A DNA stretch of 39,660 nt from Lachnospiraceae bacterium (GCA_016282745.1 JAEELL010000012.1:1-39660), one strand, 5' to 3'. Positions 1 through 9,420 are shown, counted from the first letter of the stretch. The notes: a model not told the origin generated them from the sequence alone. Program-made: numbers and translations.

Positions 1-71
1 AACATTTGCTTAATGCGATAGAGGATTCTGAAAGCTGCGTATGAACGTTTCGAAATGTATACATTTTGAAT

Positions 72-97
72 AAAAAAAATAGCCCACTACGTGGACT
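72..97 (-). terminator. intrinsic terminator of the SAM riboswitch
   Basis: The minus strand reads AGTCCAC-GTA-GTGGGCT (81-97, with one T-G pair), followed by A and then eight T residues (72-79). It sits about 20 bases after the aptamer, in the position of the expression platform. SAM binding would favour this hairpin and stop transcription. Confidence 0.8.
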
Positions 98-117
98 TGA
101 ATTCAAGGTTATCAAAT

Positions 118-220
118 CCTCTTATTGATCAGCTCTCGCTGCTCGGGTGGGCACCTTCCTCATCGGGGGTTGCCGTGGCTTCATCGATCCTTGTATCTCC
201 GCCATCTCTTAATAAGAGTT
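118..220 (-). promoter_or_regulatory. SAM-I (S-box) riboswitch
   Basis: Read on the minus strand, the P1 helix pairs AACTCTTATT (211-220) with AATAAGAGG (118-127). Inside lie the conserved S-box blocks: the GATGAAGCCACGGCAACC kink-turn segment, AAGGTGCC, and GAGCAGC before the closing strand. These match the SAM-I family, which switches off methionine/SAM or sulfur genes when S-adenosylmethionine is abundant. The controlled gene lies to the left of the window, because no minus-strand start with a ribosome binding site is visible in positions 1-70. Its identity cannot be given; met, cysteine or methionine-transport genes are the usual targets. Confidence 0.9.
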
Positions 221-238
221 AATTTTTATACATGTGTT

Positions 239-267
239 GTTATACCATTTGTAACGTGAAATGTCAA
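239..267 (-). promoter_or_regulatory. sigma-A promoter of the SAM riboswitch transcript
   Basis: On the minus strand a consensus -35 TTGACA (262-267) is followed after 17 bases by a -10 TATAAC (239-244). The predicted start of transcription, near 232, falls just upstream of the riboswitch P1 helix. The transcript runs leftwards out of the window. Confidence 0.75.
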
Positions 268-322
268 CAAGCAAATTTTTCATTCACATATTCAGTAACT
301 ATTCAAGAAAAAAAGTATAGAA

Positions 323-384
323 AATAGGCTTCGCCTATTCAGCTCCCCAACCCCTCATTCATGAGGGGTTGGGTTTATTTTTTT
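323..384 (+). terminator. double hairpin with T-tract, left of the transposase remnant
   Basis: Two perfect hairpins follow each other: AATAGGC-TTC-GCCTATT (323-339) and CCCAACCCCTCA with its complement TGAGGGGTTGGG (346-373). A T-rich run (374-384) follows. On the plus strand this is a good intrinsic terminator, but no plus-strand gene precedes it in the window. It may instead be the end structure of the mobile-element remnant that starts at 409. Confidence 0.5.
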
Positions 385-408
385 ATTATCTTCATTCATA
401 ATAGTCAT

Positions 409-751
409 ATGAATAATTTACAAAGAATCTTTACGGACTATTATAAAGAAATAGAATACACTCTCAATCCCAGAAAAAAATTTCAAGATGATTCGATACG
501 GTGGTCTATATGCCAGACATCGTGATATTGACCAAAAACTAAACCGTGCCATTTCTACTGAACAGCATAAGTTTTATCGCAGTTTCAATGAATTGCGTAC
601 CGCTATACTTTCATCGTTTGGTTATGAGCCTTTAAAATGTCCCAATTGCAACCACAACATGAGCGATGATGAACTTTTGGACATGGATTATTTTCTAAAT
701 GTTGACGATCTTGATGACGATTTTGGAAAAGAAGGTTTTTATATCTTCTAA
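409..751 (+). pseudogene. internally deleted IS91-like transposase remnant
   Basis: Two pieces of one protein are present in different frames. From the ATG at 409 the sequence reads MNNLQRIFTDYYKEIEYTLN, which resembles the very N-terminus of IS91/IS801-type Y2 transposases, and it stops near 526. From 488, in the next frame, 87 residues contain HRDIDQKLNRAISTEQHKFY, then RTAILSSFGYEPLKC and CPNCNHNM, which resemble the C-terminal tail of the same family. The catalytic core (HUH motif and the two tyrosines, about 250 residues) is missing. The piece is therefore a dead deletion derivative rather than a working gene. The family assignment is from memory of tail motifs and is moderately secure. 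Confidence 0.6.
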
Positions 752-771
752 ATCTGCATCGTCTGTTTGCT

Positions 772-828
772 ACGCCCACAAATATGTGGGCGTTTTCCTT
801 TTCAAAAGAGCTCCGAAGGCGGTCTTTT
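772..828 (+). terminator. intrinsic terminator plus second hairpin, right of the remnant
   Basis: ACGCCCACA-aata-TGTGGGCGT (772-793) is a perfect 9-bp stem followed by TTTTCCTTTT. Directly behind lies a second hairpin, with AAAAGA (804-809) pairing to TCTTTT (823-828) around a CC-GAA-GG core with two mismatches. Together with the pair of hairpins at 323-373, the remnant is flanked by two hairpins on each side. The first works as a terminator for the remnant; the role of the second is open. Confidence 0.6.
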
Positions 829-908
829 CTATAAATAAACAGTTTGATTATTAACTCGACATATTACTTCTAGATGACAATTTATAAATATCTAACAAAT
901 AACCGACA

Positions 909-1370
909 TTAATCCTTTGAAAGTACTTTTAGTTCCATTATATAGTTCATCTCATTAAAATTAATATATACAATTTCAACATCTAATCCTTCTTCATTTA
1001 TCATTCCGCCCCACGCAGCTATTTTTTGATATCCGGGGCATATGAGATTTCCAACTTCGAAATGAACATTATCAACATCAAATTCATCAACACCATGCCC
1101 ATCTGATGTAATTAAAACTAAATTTTCAACTTTTCCAGAACATTTCAAATATTCCCCATTTTTATATGTCATATATACATTCTTATAAAGTGCAAAGTAT
1201 TCATCAACACTAATTATAAAAACAAAGGCTCCTGCACATATAAATATTAATGGTACAAGTTTGGTTTTAAATTGATGACTCACTAGTTTGGGTAAATTAA
1301 AACCTGCCAACATTATCAAAAATGGAATAAATATTGCAATATGTGGATAAAAGTGTTTTGCAACATACAT
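909..1370 (-). CDS. small two-helix membrane protein behind the RHS gene, candidate immunity protein
   Basis: The function is not recognised. The 153-residue product has two hydrophobic segments near the N-terminus (about 10-28, HIAIFIPFLIMLAGFNLP, and 39-58, LVPLIFICAGAFVFIISV). A polar, probably beta-rich domain of about 90 residues follows. The start has a clear GGAGG eleven bases upstream, and the gap to the end of the RHS gene is only 20 bases, so the two are probably co-transcribed. Small membrane proteins placed immediately after an RHS/YD-repeat gene are often immunity proteins against the variable C-terminal toxin of that gene. This is positional inference only; no known immunity family was recognised. 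Confidence 0.75.
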   Translation of the reverse strand: MYVAKHFYPHIAIFIPFLIMLAGFNLPKLVSHQFKTKLVPLIFICAGAFVFIISVDEYFALYKNVYMTYKNGEYLKCSGKVENLVLITSDGHGVDEFDVDNVHFEVGNLICPGYQKIAAWGGMINEEGLDVEIVYINFNEMNYIMELKVLSKD

Positions 1371-1390
1371 ACTATATGTACCCTCCTTCT

Positions 1391-4300
1391 TTATACCTTA
1401 GACTTTACTTGATTATATAATTTAGTTAAAACGCCTTCTTTTCCATTTAGTAATATATAATAACTTTGATTTATCGAAAGATGAGAAGAAGATCCCCAAT
1501 ATTTTCCTGCACCATAAACATAACAATAACCGCTCCATGCTTTATATCCTTTATATCCTCCAAATGCCACCCCAGAGCTGGCAAATCTACCGGCATAATC
1601 TTTTGGTTCTCTAAAGTTAGTATATCCTAAAACGCCAAAAAAACAAATACTGCAGTTTAATGAAGGCTTAGATAAAAATTGTGTAGGATTTTTCTTTAAC
1701 AAATTATAAATATCTGTTGCACAATTGCTAATTGTACTTGTATTAGCTGATGTCTCTCCATATGCATAACAGAAAGGAATATTTCGTGACTGTCCTCTCG
1801 TATTTACTTGCCCACCCGTATACCAAACAGCCTCAAATCCTACGCCAAGATTTCCATACGCTATACTAATTTGAACACCGAACCCAATAAATTTTGAACT
1901 CTTGTTACCAGAAGAATCTGTATTCAAAATTGGATTTTGCTCACAATAGCAATATAAATTATTCCCAAAAATTGTTCCTGCTATATTAATATACTTTATG
2001 GTGTCAGTACTAATAAATCTTCCAGTGTCAGAATCGTAATATCTGCTCTGCAAATAATAAAAACCAGTTTCATCATCTTGATAGTATCCCCTATACTTTA
2101 TATGATTCAATGCCAAAGTCATGTCTGAACCTGTAGCACAGCTTGCACTTGTCACATTTCCCCATGCGTCATATGTATAAGAAACCACTCTATCTCCATG
2201 GACGTTAAGTATTCCTATAACATCTCCCTGAAGATTTTTTTCATAGTATAATCTCACATTAGCCAATACAATATCTGTCAGAAAATAATTATACTCAAAT
2301 CCAATTAAATCACCCACGCCATCATACAAATACCAGATATCTGTTTTCTTATTTGTAGATTTATCAGTTACGATTTCTCTTATCAGATTATCGTCATCCC
2401 ACTCGTACACAGTTGAATAATCTGGAGTTTCTTTAAAAGTTCTTAATCCTTTTTCATTGTATGAATAACTAACAGTGCTATTGTCTGACATTGTTATCTG
2501 TGAAAGCTGTCTTCCACGCTCCCATGTAAATGACATACCATCGATATAATTCAAAGGATTACCATTGTTATCATATGTTATAGTCTGCCCTGCATAAGAT
2601 GTTAATTGATCCGGCCAATTGCTGTTTTCGTAGGTGTAATACACAGTTGTTCCGTTATTGCTAGTTCTGACTCCATTTGCATTTATTGGGTACTCAGTTT
2701 TGGCATATACATTACCGTTAGTGTTGTAAACATAATCGAACTCTTTATATGTTACATAGTCTTTTTCAAGATTGAGTCTTCCGTGAGCATCATATCCGTA
2801 TTCAGATTTTACAACATTATTTTCTTTTATCTGTGTTATATTTCCTGCAAGATCATAACTGTAATCAAATGATTTATCGTTGGCACTGCCTGATAAATCA
2901 ACGTTATAGGATGCATGTGTAATATCAATCTTTTCATATGTACTATTTATTAAATCTGTATTGAATATACTTGAATGAACTATTTTTGACGCTGCATCCT
3001 CTGATGTCTCAATTCTTACAGAATCATTATTATGAAGTGTTTCATCTACTATTTCAACTGTTATATCATCACCAGATACATTTGTTTCCGTCTCAGTTTC
3101 TGACGATATCGTACTTGTATAGGTAGTTGATATATTCTTAAGGTTCTTAAAGCCATATGAAGTTGAAGTTGAAACTACTCCTGTATCTTCATCTTCCGTA
3201 GTCTGTACACTCTTTGTAAAGTTATCACTTCTTGTAAGCGAAGAACCATTTTCGCTATAGGTGTAATTCCATTCAATTGGGTTTACTGCATCTTCAGTGT
3301 AATCCTCAAACTTTTTCAGTTCACCTTCTGAATTGAAGTATGATATATAAGTTGGTGAGGTATCACTGTTGTAATACAATTCTGTCGTAGATGCTATGGA
3401 AGTAGTATCATTCTCTGCAACTTTGTATGTTGTAGTAACCGTTCTTACTACCTGATTATTTCCATAAGTATCTGAATGCTCATTCTGATCTATTATACCA
3501 CCTATCTGTATATTAGATATATCGCCGTCATTTCCTGCATTGTTAACAAGTTCTATATCAGCATATGTCATCAATGACTGATTTCCTACTTTGAGGTTTG
3601 TCATATCACCATCGTTATTATAAGTCATTGTATACTTTGTTCTCTGATCACAAATAAATACTAAATTATTGTCCGTATCATATGTGTAGGTGATACAGAT
3701 AGTTTGTGTATGATTTGGATCATATGCAGTATCGTAAGCTTCGATAACTGCAGTGTTATTTCTTTTTTCATCATAGAAATACTTAATTGTTTTGTTAAGA
3801 TATATCGAGCCATAATCTGATACTATTTTTTTAATGTTACCTCTGTAAATATTACTAGTATATGTATATGTCACACCGTCAATTGTTTCAGAGTATTGCT
3901 TATCATACAACCCTACGTGAACTGTAGCCTGCGCAGCTGCAGTCTGTCTTGTATAATCATTTGTTTTTCTAGGAGTTAAGTCTCCTCGATCATTTGTGCC
4001 ATCAAAATCAGAGTCTGCAAGCCATGGATCTGTTCCTTCCTGATACTCTCTCAAGTCAGTCCAGTTATCTCCGTCACTGTCTTCATCTAACGTGTTTGCA
4101 ATTGCAGGATTCGTTCCAAGTGTAAATACTTCGTAACTGTCCGGGAATCCGTCACCATCAGTATCCAATTCATAAGCTGGTTCTTCCGGTGTACTGTCCA
4201 ATGTTTCCTCATTCCAATATGTTTTGAAGTCCCATATTTCATAACCGTCTTCAAGTTCATCTCCATCTGTATCTTTGATTGTAGTTACAAATGTATATCC

Positions 4301-6253
4301 TCTGTCTATAAGAGTTTCGCCCTCGGTGGTTGTCTCCTCAATTACAGATTCTAACTCAGACGTTGTTTCTTCAGGCTGTTCATTTTCTTCCTTTTCCAAT
4401 GTAACTATGTTGGATACTCTAACAGTTCCGTTGGAATACAAAATACAGGCTCTTAAATCAACACACTCATTGACGTTACCGGCGTCAACTTCTGCCTCCT
4501 CAGTAATATCATCACCTACGGTTACGGAATGGAATTTATTTTCATTATCTTTTCTTGCAAAAATCTTATAACCGGAAACTTCAACTCCCGATTCTAACTC
4601 GTTTTGGTCTTCGATGGAAATTAGAAACTTGTCAGTCTGCTCATCATATGCTGCAGATACGTCAACAGTTGCATCATACGGCTCTAAATCCCTATAATAC
4701 ACAGTTAAAGACATATGTCTTATCCCACTATATCCTCCATTTCCGTCACTTATGTAATGCGGCTCCGGTCCATAAAAACAGGCTGAACCTCCTTGTTCAC
4801 AAGTAAATACAAGACCATTGTTTACCTGACTTCCGTCTGCTACTGCCTGAGCCCAGTCAGTAATATCAAGAAAATGTTCTTCCCCTTCAATTCCCGTCAT
4901 TTGTTTGCTTGCTATAACATTACTTGATACTCCGGGCTGATTATTCCAGGTAATTGTATTAGGATCCCAGCTACCTGCAGCATTCCGTAACTGTAATGTT
5001 CCAACCGTATAGTAATATGGATACGAATTTTCAAACAATCTAATATTAGCCCATTCAATATATTTGTCTGAAAAACTGAGTCCGTTTCCAACTAATGAAT
5101 TTCCCGTCAGTAAGTTATGTGTATCTAAATAAACCCTTTCCTCTGTATTATATGGCGATGACGTCATCATGTTATTTAACGCAGTCAAATTTTCACTATG
5201 CATATTTGTATCTGCCATGAAGCTTGCCTGCCAAACTGTAGCCGTACTTAAATACCAAAATTGCCATATCATTGGAGGGTCTATTATTACAGGATAAGCC
5301 AGATTATCATTTTCAAAATACTCTTCGTCAACTACCACTTTAAGCGTTGTCTTATCATCATTATCATCCAACTCATATTCAACACTTTGATAGTCTTCGT
5401 TCCCATCGGCATCAAGCAGAAATGGAACCTGAATTATTCCAACCGTATCATCTGTGTCATTATCGCAAACTACTATATTTCTATCACCATTATCTTTTTT
5501 GAGATATACATTCTTCGTGTTAATATCGAACTCAAATACAGAAGTATCAGGTTTTGAGTTTATGACTATGTTTTCCTTTACACCATTTTCTTTTACAATA
5601 TATTGATATTCAATTTCTTCTGATTCAGATTGATATTTAACTTCATCTTTGTTATTTGCGCTCTTAATTATTTCATATTGTTCATTAATTTTCTCGTTGT
5701 TTGATACATGTTCAATGGTAGTTTCTTCTATATCGGTCTCATCCTCTTCTATAACATTATCAGCTAATCCTGAATCTATTACCGGAGACATAGTTAGGCT
5801 GTATTTTCCGTGTTTAAGAATAAGACCATCCTCTATATTCTCAGAAAAATATACTTTGCTGTCGCTACTTTTGTTTACATATTTATAATTGTTTACATTC
5901 TTTGCATGGATTGAATTTAAGACTTGTTTATCAGAGTTGGAAATGTTTACAACTTTATTGTCATAATCTTTTAATGTTCCGTTCTCTTCATATCTGATAT
6001 TTGAGAAAAAGAATTCTGTTTTTTTAGAACCATCAGACATAAGATAGGTGTTTGAATTAACAGTACGTTCATCTACAAGTTCGGAGACAATTTCCGGTTC
6101 ACGAAAACCTGCATCAACAATTTCTTCCTGTTCATTTGACATTGGATTTGTAGATTCTGCTTGTACTTCACCTAAAGATCCGATTCCGTTACTCGTACCT
6201 GTAATAGCAATTGTCAACACAATTGCTATAGCTTTTTTAATCATTCTTTTCAT
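1391..6253 (-). CDS. secreted RHS/YD-repeat protein with DNRLRE domain and variable C-terminal tip
   Basis: The 1620-residue product begins with a signal peptide (MKRMIKKAIAIVLTIAITGTS...). A DNRLRE-type domain follows at about 340-520 (motifs DTHNLLTGNSLVGNGLSF, TITWNNQPG, LDITDWAQAVADG). Next come Asp-rich calcium repeats like thrombospondin type 3 at about 660-758 (DTDGDELEDGYE, DTDGDGFPDSYE, DEDSDGDNWTD). Many YD repeats fill about 800-1380. The RHS core signature (YYLQSRYYDSDTGRFISTD, then NLYCYCEQNPILNTDSSGN) lies at about 1390-1446. The last 174 residues are a different, Gly/Tyr-rich domain that I do not recognise, in the position of a polymorphic toxin tip. AGGAGG precedes the ATG. 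The likely role is a cell-surface or wall-bound contact toxin or adhesin; toxin activity is inferred from architecture. Confidence 0.85.
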   Translation of the reverse strand: MKRMIKKAIAIVLTIAITGTSNGIGSLGEVQAESTNPMSNEQEEIVDAGFREPEIVSELVDERTVNSNTYLMSDGSKKTEFFFSNIRYEENGTLKDYDNKVVNISNSDKQVLNSIHAKNVNNYKYVNKSSDSKVYFSENIEDGLILKHGKYSLTMSPVIDSGLADNVIEEDETDIEETTIEHVSNNEKINEQYEIIKSANNKDEVKYQSESEEIEYQYIVKENGVKENIVINSKPDTSVFEFDINTKNVYLKKDNGDRNIVVCDNDTDDTVGIIQVPFLLDADGNEDYQSVEYELDDNDDKTTLKVVVDEEYFENDNLAYPVIIDPPMIWQFWYLSTATVWQASFMADTNMHSENLTALNNMMTSSPYNTEERVYLDTHNLLTGNSLVGNGLSFSDKYIEWANIRLFENSYPYYYTVGTLQLRNAAGSWDPNTITWNNQPGVSSNVIASKQMTGIEGEEHFLDITDWAQAVADGSQVNNGLVFTCEQGGSACFYGPEPHYISDGNGGYSGIRHMSLTVYYRDLEPYDATVDVSAAYDEQTDKFLISIEDQNELESGVEVSGYKIFARKDNENKFHSVTVGDDITEEAEVDAGNVNECVDLRACILYSNGTVRVSNIVTLEKEENEQPEETTSELESVIEETTTEGETLIDRGYTFVTTIKDTDGDELEDGYEIWDFKTYWNEETLDSTPEEPAYELDTDGDGFPDSYEVFTLGTNPAIANTLDEDSDGDNWTDLREYQEGTDPWLADSDFDGTNDRGDLTPRKTNDYTRQTAAAQATVHVGLYDKQYSETIDGVTYTYTSNIYRGNIKKIVSDYGSIYLNKTIKYFYDEKRNNTAVIEAYDTAYDPNHTQTICITYTYDTDNNLVFICDQRTKYTMTYNNDGDMTNLKVGNQSLMTYADIELVNNAGNDGDISNIQIGGIIDQNEHSDTYGNNQVVRTVTTTYKVAENDTTSIASTTELYYNSDTSPTYISYFNSEGELKKFEDYTEDAVNPIEWNYTYSENGSSLTRSDNFTKSVQTTEDEDTGVVSTSTSYGFKNLKNISTTYTSTISSETETETNVSGDDITVEIVDETLHNNDSVRIETSEDAASKIVHSSIFNTDLINSTYEKIDITHASYNVDLSGSANDKSFDYSYDLAGNITQIKENNVVKSEYGYDAHGRLNLEKDYVTYKEFDYVYNTNGNVYAKTEYPINANGVRTSNNGTTVYYTYENSNWPDQLTSYAGQTITYDNNGNPLNYIDGMSFTWERGRQLSQITMSDNSTVSYSYNEKGLRTFKETPDYSTVYEWDDDNLIREIVTDKSTNKKTDIWYLYDGVGDLIGFEYNYFLTDIVLANVRLYYEKNLQGDVIGILNVHGDRVVSYTYDAWGNVTSASCATGSDMTLALNHIKYRGYYQDDETGFYYLQSRYYDSDTGRFISTDTIKYINIAGTIFGNNLYCYCEQNPILNTDSSGNKSSKFIGFGVQISIAYGNLGVGFEAVWYTGGQVNTRGQSRNIPFCYAYGETSANTSTISNCATDIYNLLKKNPTQFLSKPSLNCSICFFGVLGYTNFREPKDYAGRFASSGVAFGGYKGYKAWSGYCYVYGAGKYWGSSSHLSINQSYYILLNGKEGVLTKLYNQVKSKV

Positions 6254-6439
6254 TTAAAACCCTCCTGCTAATTACTGCTACACAAAATGTTACCTAAGAC
6301 CTTTGATAAAAATCACAGTAAACATATCACCCCATTTCTATATTGTCCGTTCCCTCTCATACATAGTTTAATAATAGCAACAAAAAACATCTTTAGATAG
6401 GGATTCAAAGACATTTTTTCCTTAAAGACGTTTTTATTT

Positions 6440-6493
6440 TCAATTTAAATGGGGCTGTTGCACTAATGTTAGTTAGTGCAACAGCCCCATTCT
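6440..6493 (-). terminator. strong intrinsic terminator with 18-bp perfect stem
   Basis: 6449-6466 and 6473-6490 form a perfect 18-bp stem (ATGGGGCTGTTGCACTAA and its complement) with a 6-base loop. On the minus strand it follows the lipoprotein gene that ends at 6498 and is followed by TTTAAATTG; on the plus strand it is followed by TCTTTTATT. It separates the lipoprotein gene from the RHS gene downstream. The rest of 6254-6440 is the RHS leader, in which no clear promoter stood out. Confidence 0.8.
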
Positions 6494-6497
6494 TTTA

Positions 6498-7406
6498 TTA
6501 TTTTGTCTTAACTGTTGTCTTCTTCCACTTTCCATAAATTGTGTTACCGAAAGCATTCTTTCTGTAAGTTCTTACTCTGACATAGTATTTTGTTTTACTC
6601 TTTAATTTCTTAATTGTGTAAACATTCTTCTTGCTCTTTCTGTACTTTGAACCGCTGAAGTTCTTCTTTGTAGAGCACTGAACATGATATTTAGCACCTT
6701 TAACTTTTTTCATTTTAACTGTGATACTAGTCTTTTTAGCTTTTGCTTTTTCAATTTTTGTATTAGCAACTTTTAACTGGTCACTTGCAAAAGTCTTAAC
6801 ATTAGATAAAGTAATCTGTTTGTTTGTTGAGGCAAAGATCACATTCATTGCGTTGAAGTCAATGTCAAAGGTAACTCTTTTTGAGTTGTTTGGATCAATC
6901 TTTCCGTTTGTGTTTATTACTTTTTCAGGGAATTCATATGTTACAGCATATGTGAAATCATCTTCTGATAATGTTATTCCATACTGTGCAAGCTGCTGCT
7001 GTGTATTGTCAAAATTCATCTCTGTCTTGAGCTGATACTTCAACTGCTGTCCATCTAATTCACTGTAAAGGAAGTATAGTTTGTATTTGCTTGCAGTATC
7101 GCCGTCAACACCTCTGATAAGTTCTCCCTTACCGTACTCCTTTGTTGACTCTCTTACATAGTATGACTTTCCGTCTTCTGACTTAAGTTCATATCCGCTT
7201 TTTGCAAAAAAAGCATCCACATCAGCTTCCGTGAGTATACTTCCCATTCTTGCAACCGCATCTGTCTTACTCACCTTAAGCTGTAAAATTCCAACACCAC
7301 TTCCGTCTTTGTTAACCTTAGTTATACTTTCGACCTTTGTACAACCCGTAACTGCCATTGCCATCAATAACACCAATGACACTACTAACATTTTTGCCTT
7401 CTTCAT
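6498..7406 (-). CDS. lipoprotein with C-terminal fibronectin-III-like domain
   Basis: The 302-residue product has a lipoprotein signal peptide ending in the lipobox VTGC at about residue 22, so it is probably anchored on the outer face of the membrane. Residues about 25-215 resemble the small secreted lipoproteins of Clostridia whose fold is not obvious from the sequence (N-terminal KVESITKVNKDGSGVG). The last 85 residues are Lys/Tyr-rich (VKGAKYHVQCSTKKNFSGSK, then KLKSKTKYYVRVRTYRKN), the typical fibronectin-III-like tail of Lachnospiraceae surface proteins. Its strong positive charge may help binding to anionic wall polymers, which is inference. It is a single gene with its own terminator at 6449-6490; 25 bases separate it from the leuA stop, so read-through from leuA is possible. 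Confidence 0.8.
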   Translation of the reverse strand: MKKAKMLVVSLVLLMAMAVTGCTKVESITKVNKDGSGVGILQLKVSKTDAVARMGSILTEADVDAFFAKSGYELKSEDGKSYYVRESTKEYGKGELIRGVDGDTASKYKLYFLYSELDGQQLKYQLKTEMNFDNTQQQLAQYGITLSEDDFTYAVTYEFPEKVINTNGKIDPNNSKRVTFDIDFNAMNVIFASTNKQITLSNVKTFASDQLKVANTKIEKAKAKKTSITVKMKKVKGAKYHVQCSTKKNFSGSKYRKSKKNVYTIKKLKSKTKYYVRVRTYRKNAFGNTIYGKWKKTTVKTK

Positions 7407-7431
7407 TTTTGCTCCTTTTTGTTTTTAATAT

Positions 7432-9420
7432 TTATTTTGCATTTCTAAACTGAACAGGTGTCATACCATATTTCTTTTTGAAAAGTCTGTTGAAATGTTC
7501 AACATTCTGATATCCCACACTCTCAGCAATTGCCTCAACTGTCATGCTTCCGCTCTTAAGAAGAGCTCTTGCTTTTTTCATTCTGACATTCTTGACTATC
7601 TCACCAAATGTATCACCTGATTTGTCTTTTATATATTTTGATAAATAAGGCTTTGTGAGATGGAACTCTTCTGAAAGTTCATCTAATGTTACTGTGAGAT
7701 AATTAGTGTGAATATAGTTCATTATCTCATTTAAACGCTCATCTTTGCACTGATTTTCACTGACTACAGACTCTATCTGATTTACTGCAACTGCAAGTGC
7801 ATTGATTGATGCCTTAATAATATCAGGGTCAATACCAACACCCCAGTACATCTTGTTATTATGGCTGATTCCTACATAAGCTACTGCTTTTGATGAAGAA
7901 CCTTTTGAAAGTGAATGCTCTTCATAGACAGAAAGCTCATAACTGATGTTGAAGTACTGCTTGATTGCGTTACTTACAGCATCAAGTCTTCCGTTTCCTG
8001 TACTCTTTACAACTCTTGTAATATTGTTGTGTGTAATGGAAACTTCAGCTATAATTCCATCCGTCTGTTTGAAGTGAGTTTCAGGAATTGTGAATATTCT
8101 TGTATTTGTAATATATTTGTCTTCAAATATCTGATATACCCACTCAGGTGATAATTCTTTGTGTTCCTTGTCTGATACATCTTTAACTGTGTATCCAACC
8201 TGTTCTCTCATCTTATCAGGAAGGTCAAATCCAAAGTTCTGCTTAAGGATGTAACTGATTCCACCCTTTCCTGACTGGCTGTTAATTCTGATAACGTCTC
8301 CGTCGTAAGTTCTTCCTACATCCTTTGGATCGATAGGAAGGTAAGGTACTGTCCAAGTATCATCATCACTTGCTTCTCTGCATGCCATTCCCTTTGCAAT
8401 GGCATCCTGATGCGAACCTGAAAATGCAGTAAATACCAATTCACCTGCATATGGCTGACGTGGGCTTACCTTCATTCCTGTAACTCTCTCATAGAGTTCA
8501 ACAATCTCAGGCATGTTAGAGAACTCAAGTTCAGGATCAACTCCGTGCGAGAACATATTCATGGCTAATGTAATAATATCAACATTTCCTGTTCTCTCAC
8601 CATTTCCAAAAAGTGTTCCTTCAATTCTGTCAGCACCTGCCAATACGCTGAGTTCTGCAGTTGCAACCCCACATCCTCTGTCGTTGTGAGGGTGAACTGA
8701 AATAGTAACCGCATCACGATATTTGAGGTTCTTGTGCATGTACTCAACCTGTGTTGCAAATACGTGTGGCATTGCATTTTCTACTGTTGCCGGTATATTG
8801 ATAATAACCTTGTTGTCAGGCTTTGGCTGCCATACATCAAGAACTGCGTTACATACATCTAATGCGTAATCAACTTCTGTTCCAGGGAAACTCTCAGGTG
8901 AATACTCAAATGAGAAATTACCTTCTACCTCTGAAGCAAGCTTGTTAAGTAACTTTGCTCCGTCAACGGCAATCTTCATAATCTCTTCTTTTGATTTCTT
9001 GAATACCTGCTCTCTCTGTGCAACAGATGTTGAGTTGTAAAGGTGAATAACCGCATGCTTTGCTCCCTTTACAGCTTCAAATGTCTTCTTTATGATATGT
9101 TCTCTGGCCTGTGTAAGTACCTGTACCGTTACATCGTCAGGAATCATATCTCTCTCAATAAGAGCTCTCATGAATGCATACTCTGTCTCGGATGCTGCAG
9201 GAAATCCTACTTCGATTTCCTTAAATCCTATATCAACAAGCATCTTAAAGAACTCTAATTTCTCCTCAAGACTCATTGGCTCAATCAATGCCTGATTTCC
9301 GTCTCTGAGGTCAACACTACACCAGATAGGTGCCTTGTCAATATACTCCTTCTTTACCCAATCATAAGTTGGTGTTGGAGGCATGAAATACTGTCTCTTA
9401 TACTTGCTAAAATTCTTCAT
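7432..9420 (-). CDS. leuA: 2-isopropylmalate synthase (LeuA2 type) fused to an AraC-family DNA-binding domain
   Basis: The enzyme makes 2-isopropylmalate from 2-ketoisovalerate and acetyl-CoA, the committing step of leucine synthesis. Residues about 1-550 have the full LeuA2 layout: LRDGNQA near residue 38, the SVHPHNDRG metal-binding motif near 245, the [10 protein letters not shown] motif, and a C-terminal regulatory domain including [19 protein letters not shown]. Residues about 560-662 are an intact AraC/XylS double helix-turn-helix ([21 protein letters not shown], then [20 protein letters not shown] and YGMTPVQFR). Ordinary LeuA2 ends near 550-560, so this is a fusion in one uninterrupted frame. 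A leucine-specifier T-box lies in the leader. The enzyme activity is confident; that the tail binds DNA is inferred from its intact signature. Confidence 0.92.
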   Translation of the reverse strand: MKNFSKYKRQYFMPPTPTYDWVKKEYIDKAPIWCSVDLRDGNQALIEPMSLEEKLEFFKMLVDIGFKEIEVGFPAASETEYAFMRALIERDMIPDDVTVQVLTQAREHIIKKTFEAVKGAKHAVIHLYNSTSVAQREQVFKKSKEEIMKIAVDGAKLLNKLASEVEGNFSFEYSPESFPGTEVDYALDVCNAVLDVWQPKPDNKVIINIPATVENAMPHVFATQVEYMHKNLKYRDAVTISVHPHNDRGCGVATAELSVLAGADRIEGTLFGNGERTGNVDIITLAMNMFSHGVDPELEFSNMPEIVELYERVTGMKVSPRQPYAGELVFTAFSGSHQDAIAKGMACREASDDDTWTVPYLPIDPKDVGRTYDGDVIRINSQSGKGGISYILKQNFGFDLPDKMREQVGYTVKDVSDKEHKELSPEWVYQIFEDKYITNTRIFTIPETHFKQTDGIIAEVSITHNNITRVVKSTGNGRLDAVSNAIKQYFNISYELSVYEEHSLSKGSSSKAVAYVGISHNNKMYWGVGIDPDIIKASINALAVAVNQIESVVSENQCKDERLNEIMNYIHTNYLTVTLDELSEEFHLTKPYLSKYIKDKSGDTFGEIVKNVRMKKARALLKSGSMTVEAIAESVGYQNVEHFNRLFKKKYGMTPVQFRNAK

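Noticed and set aside
764-778. 15-base identity TGTTTGCTACGCCCA shared with 38534-38548
   Set aside because: One match of this length is close to chance in a 40-kb AT-rich window, the flanks do not match, and the contexts (hairpin arm versus coding end) differ.
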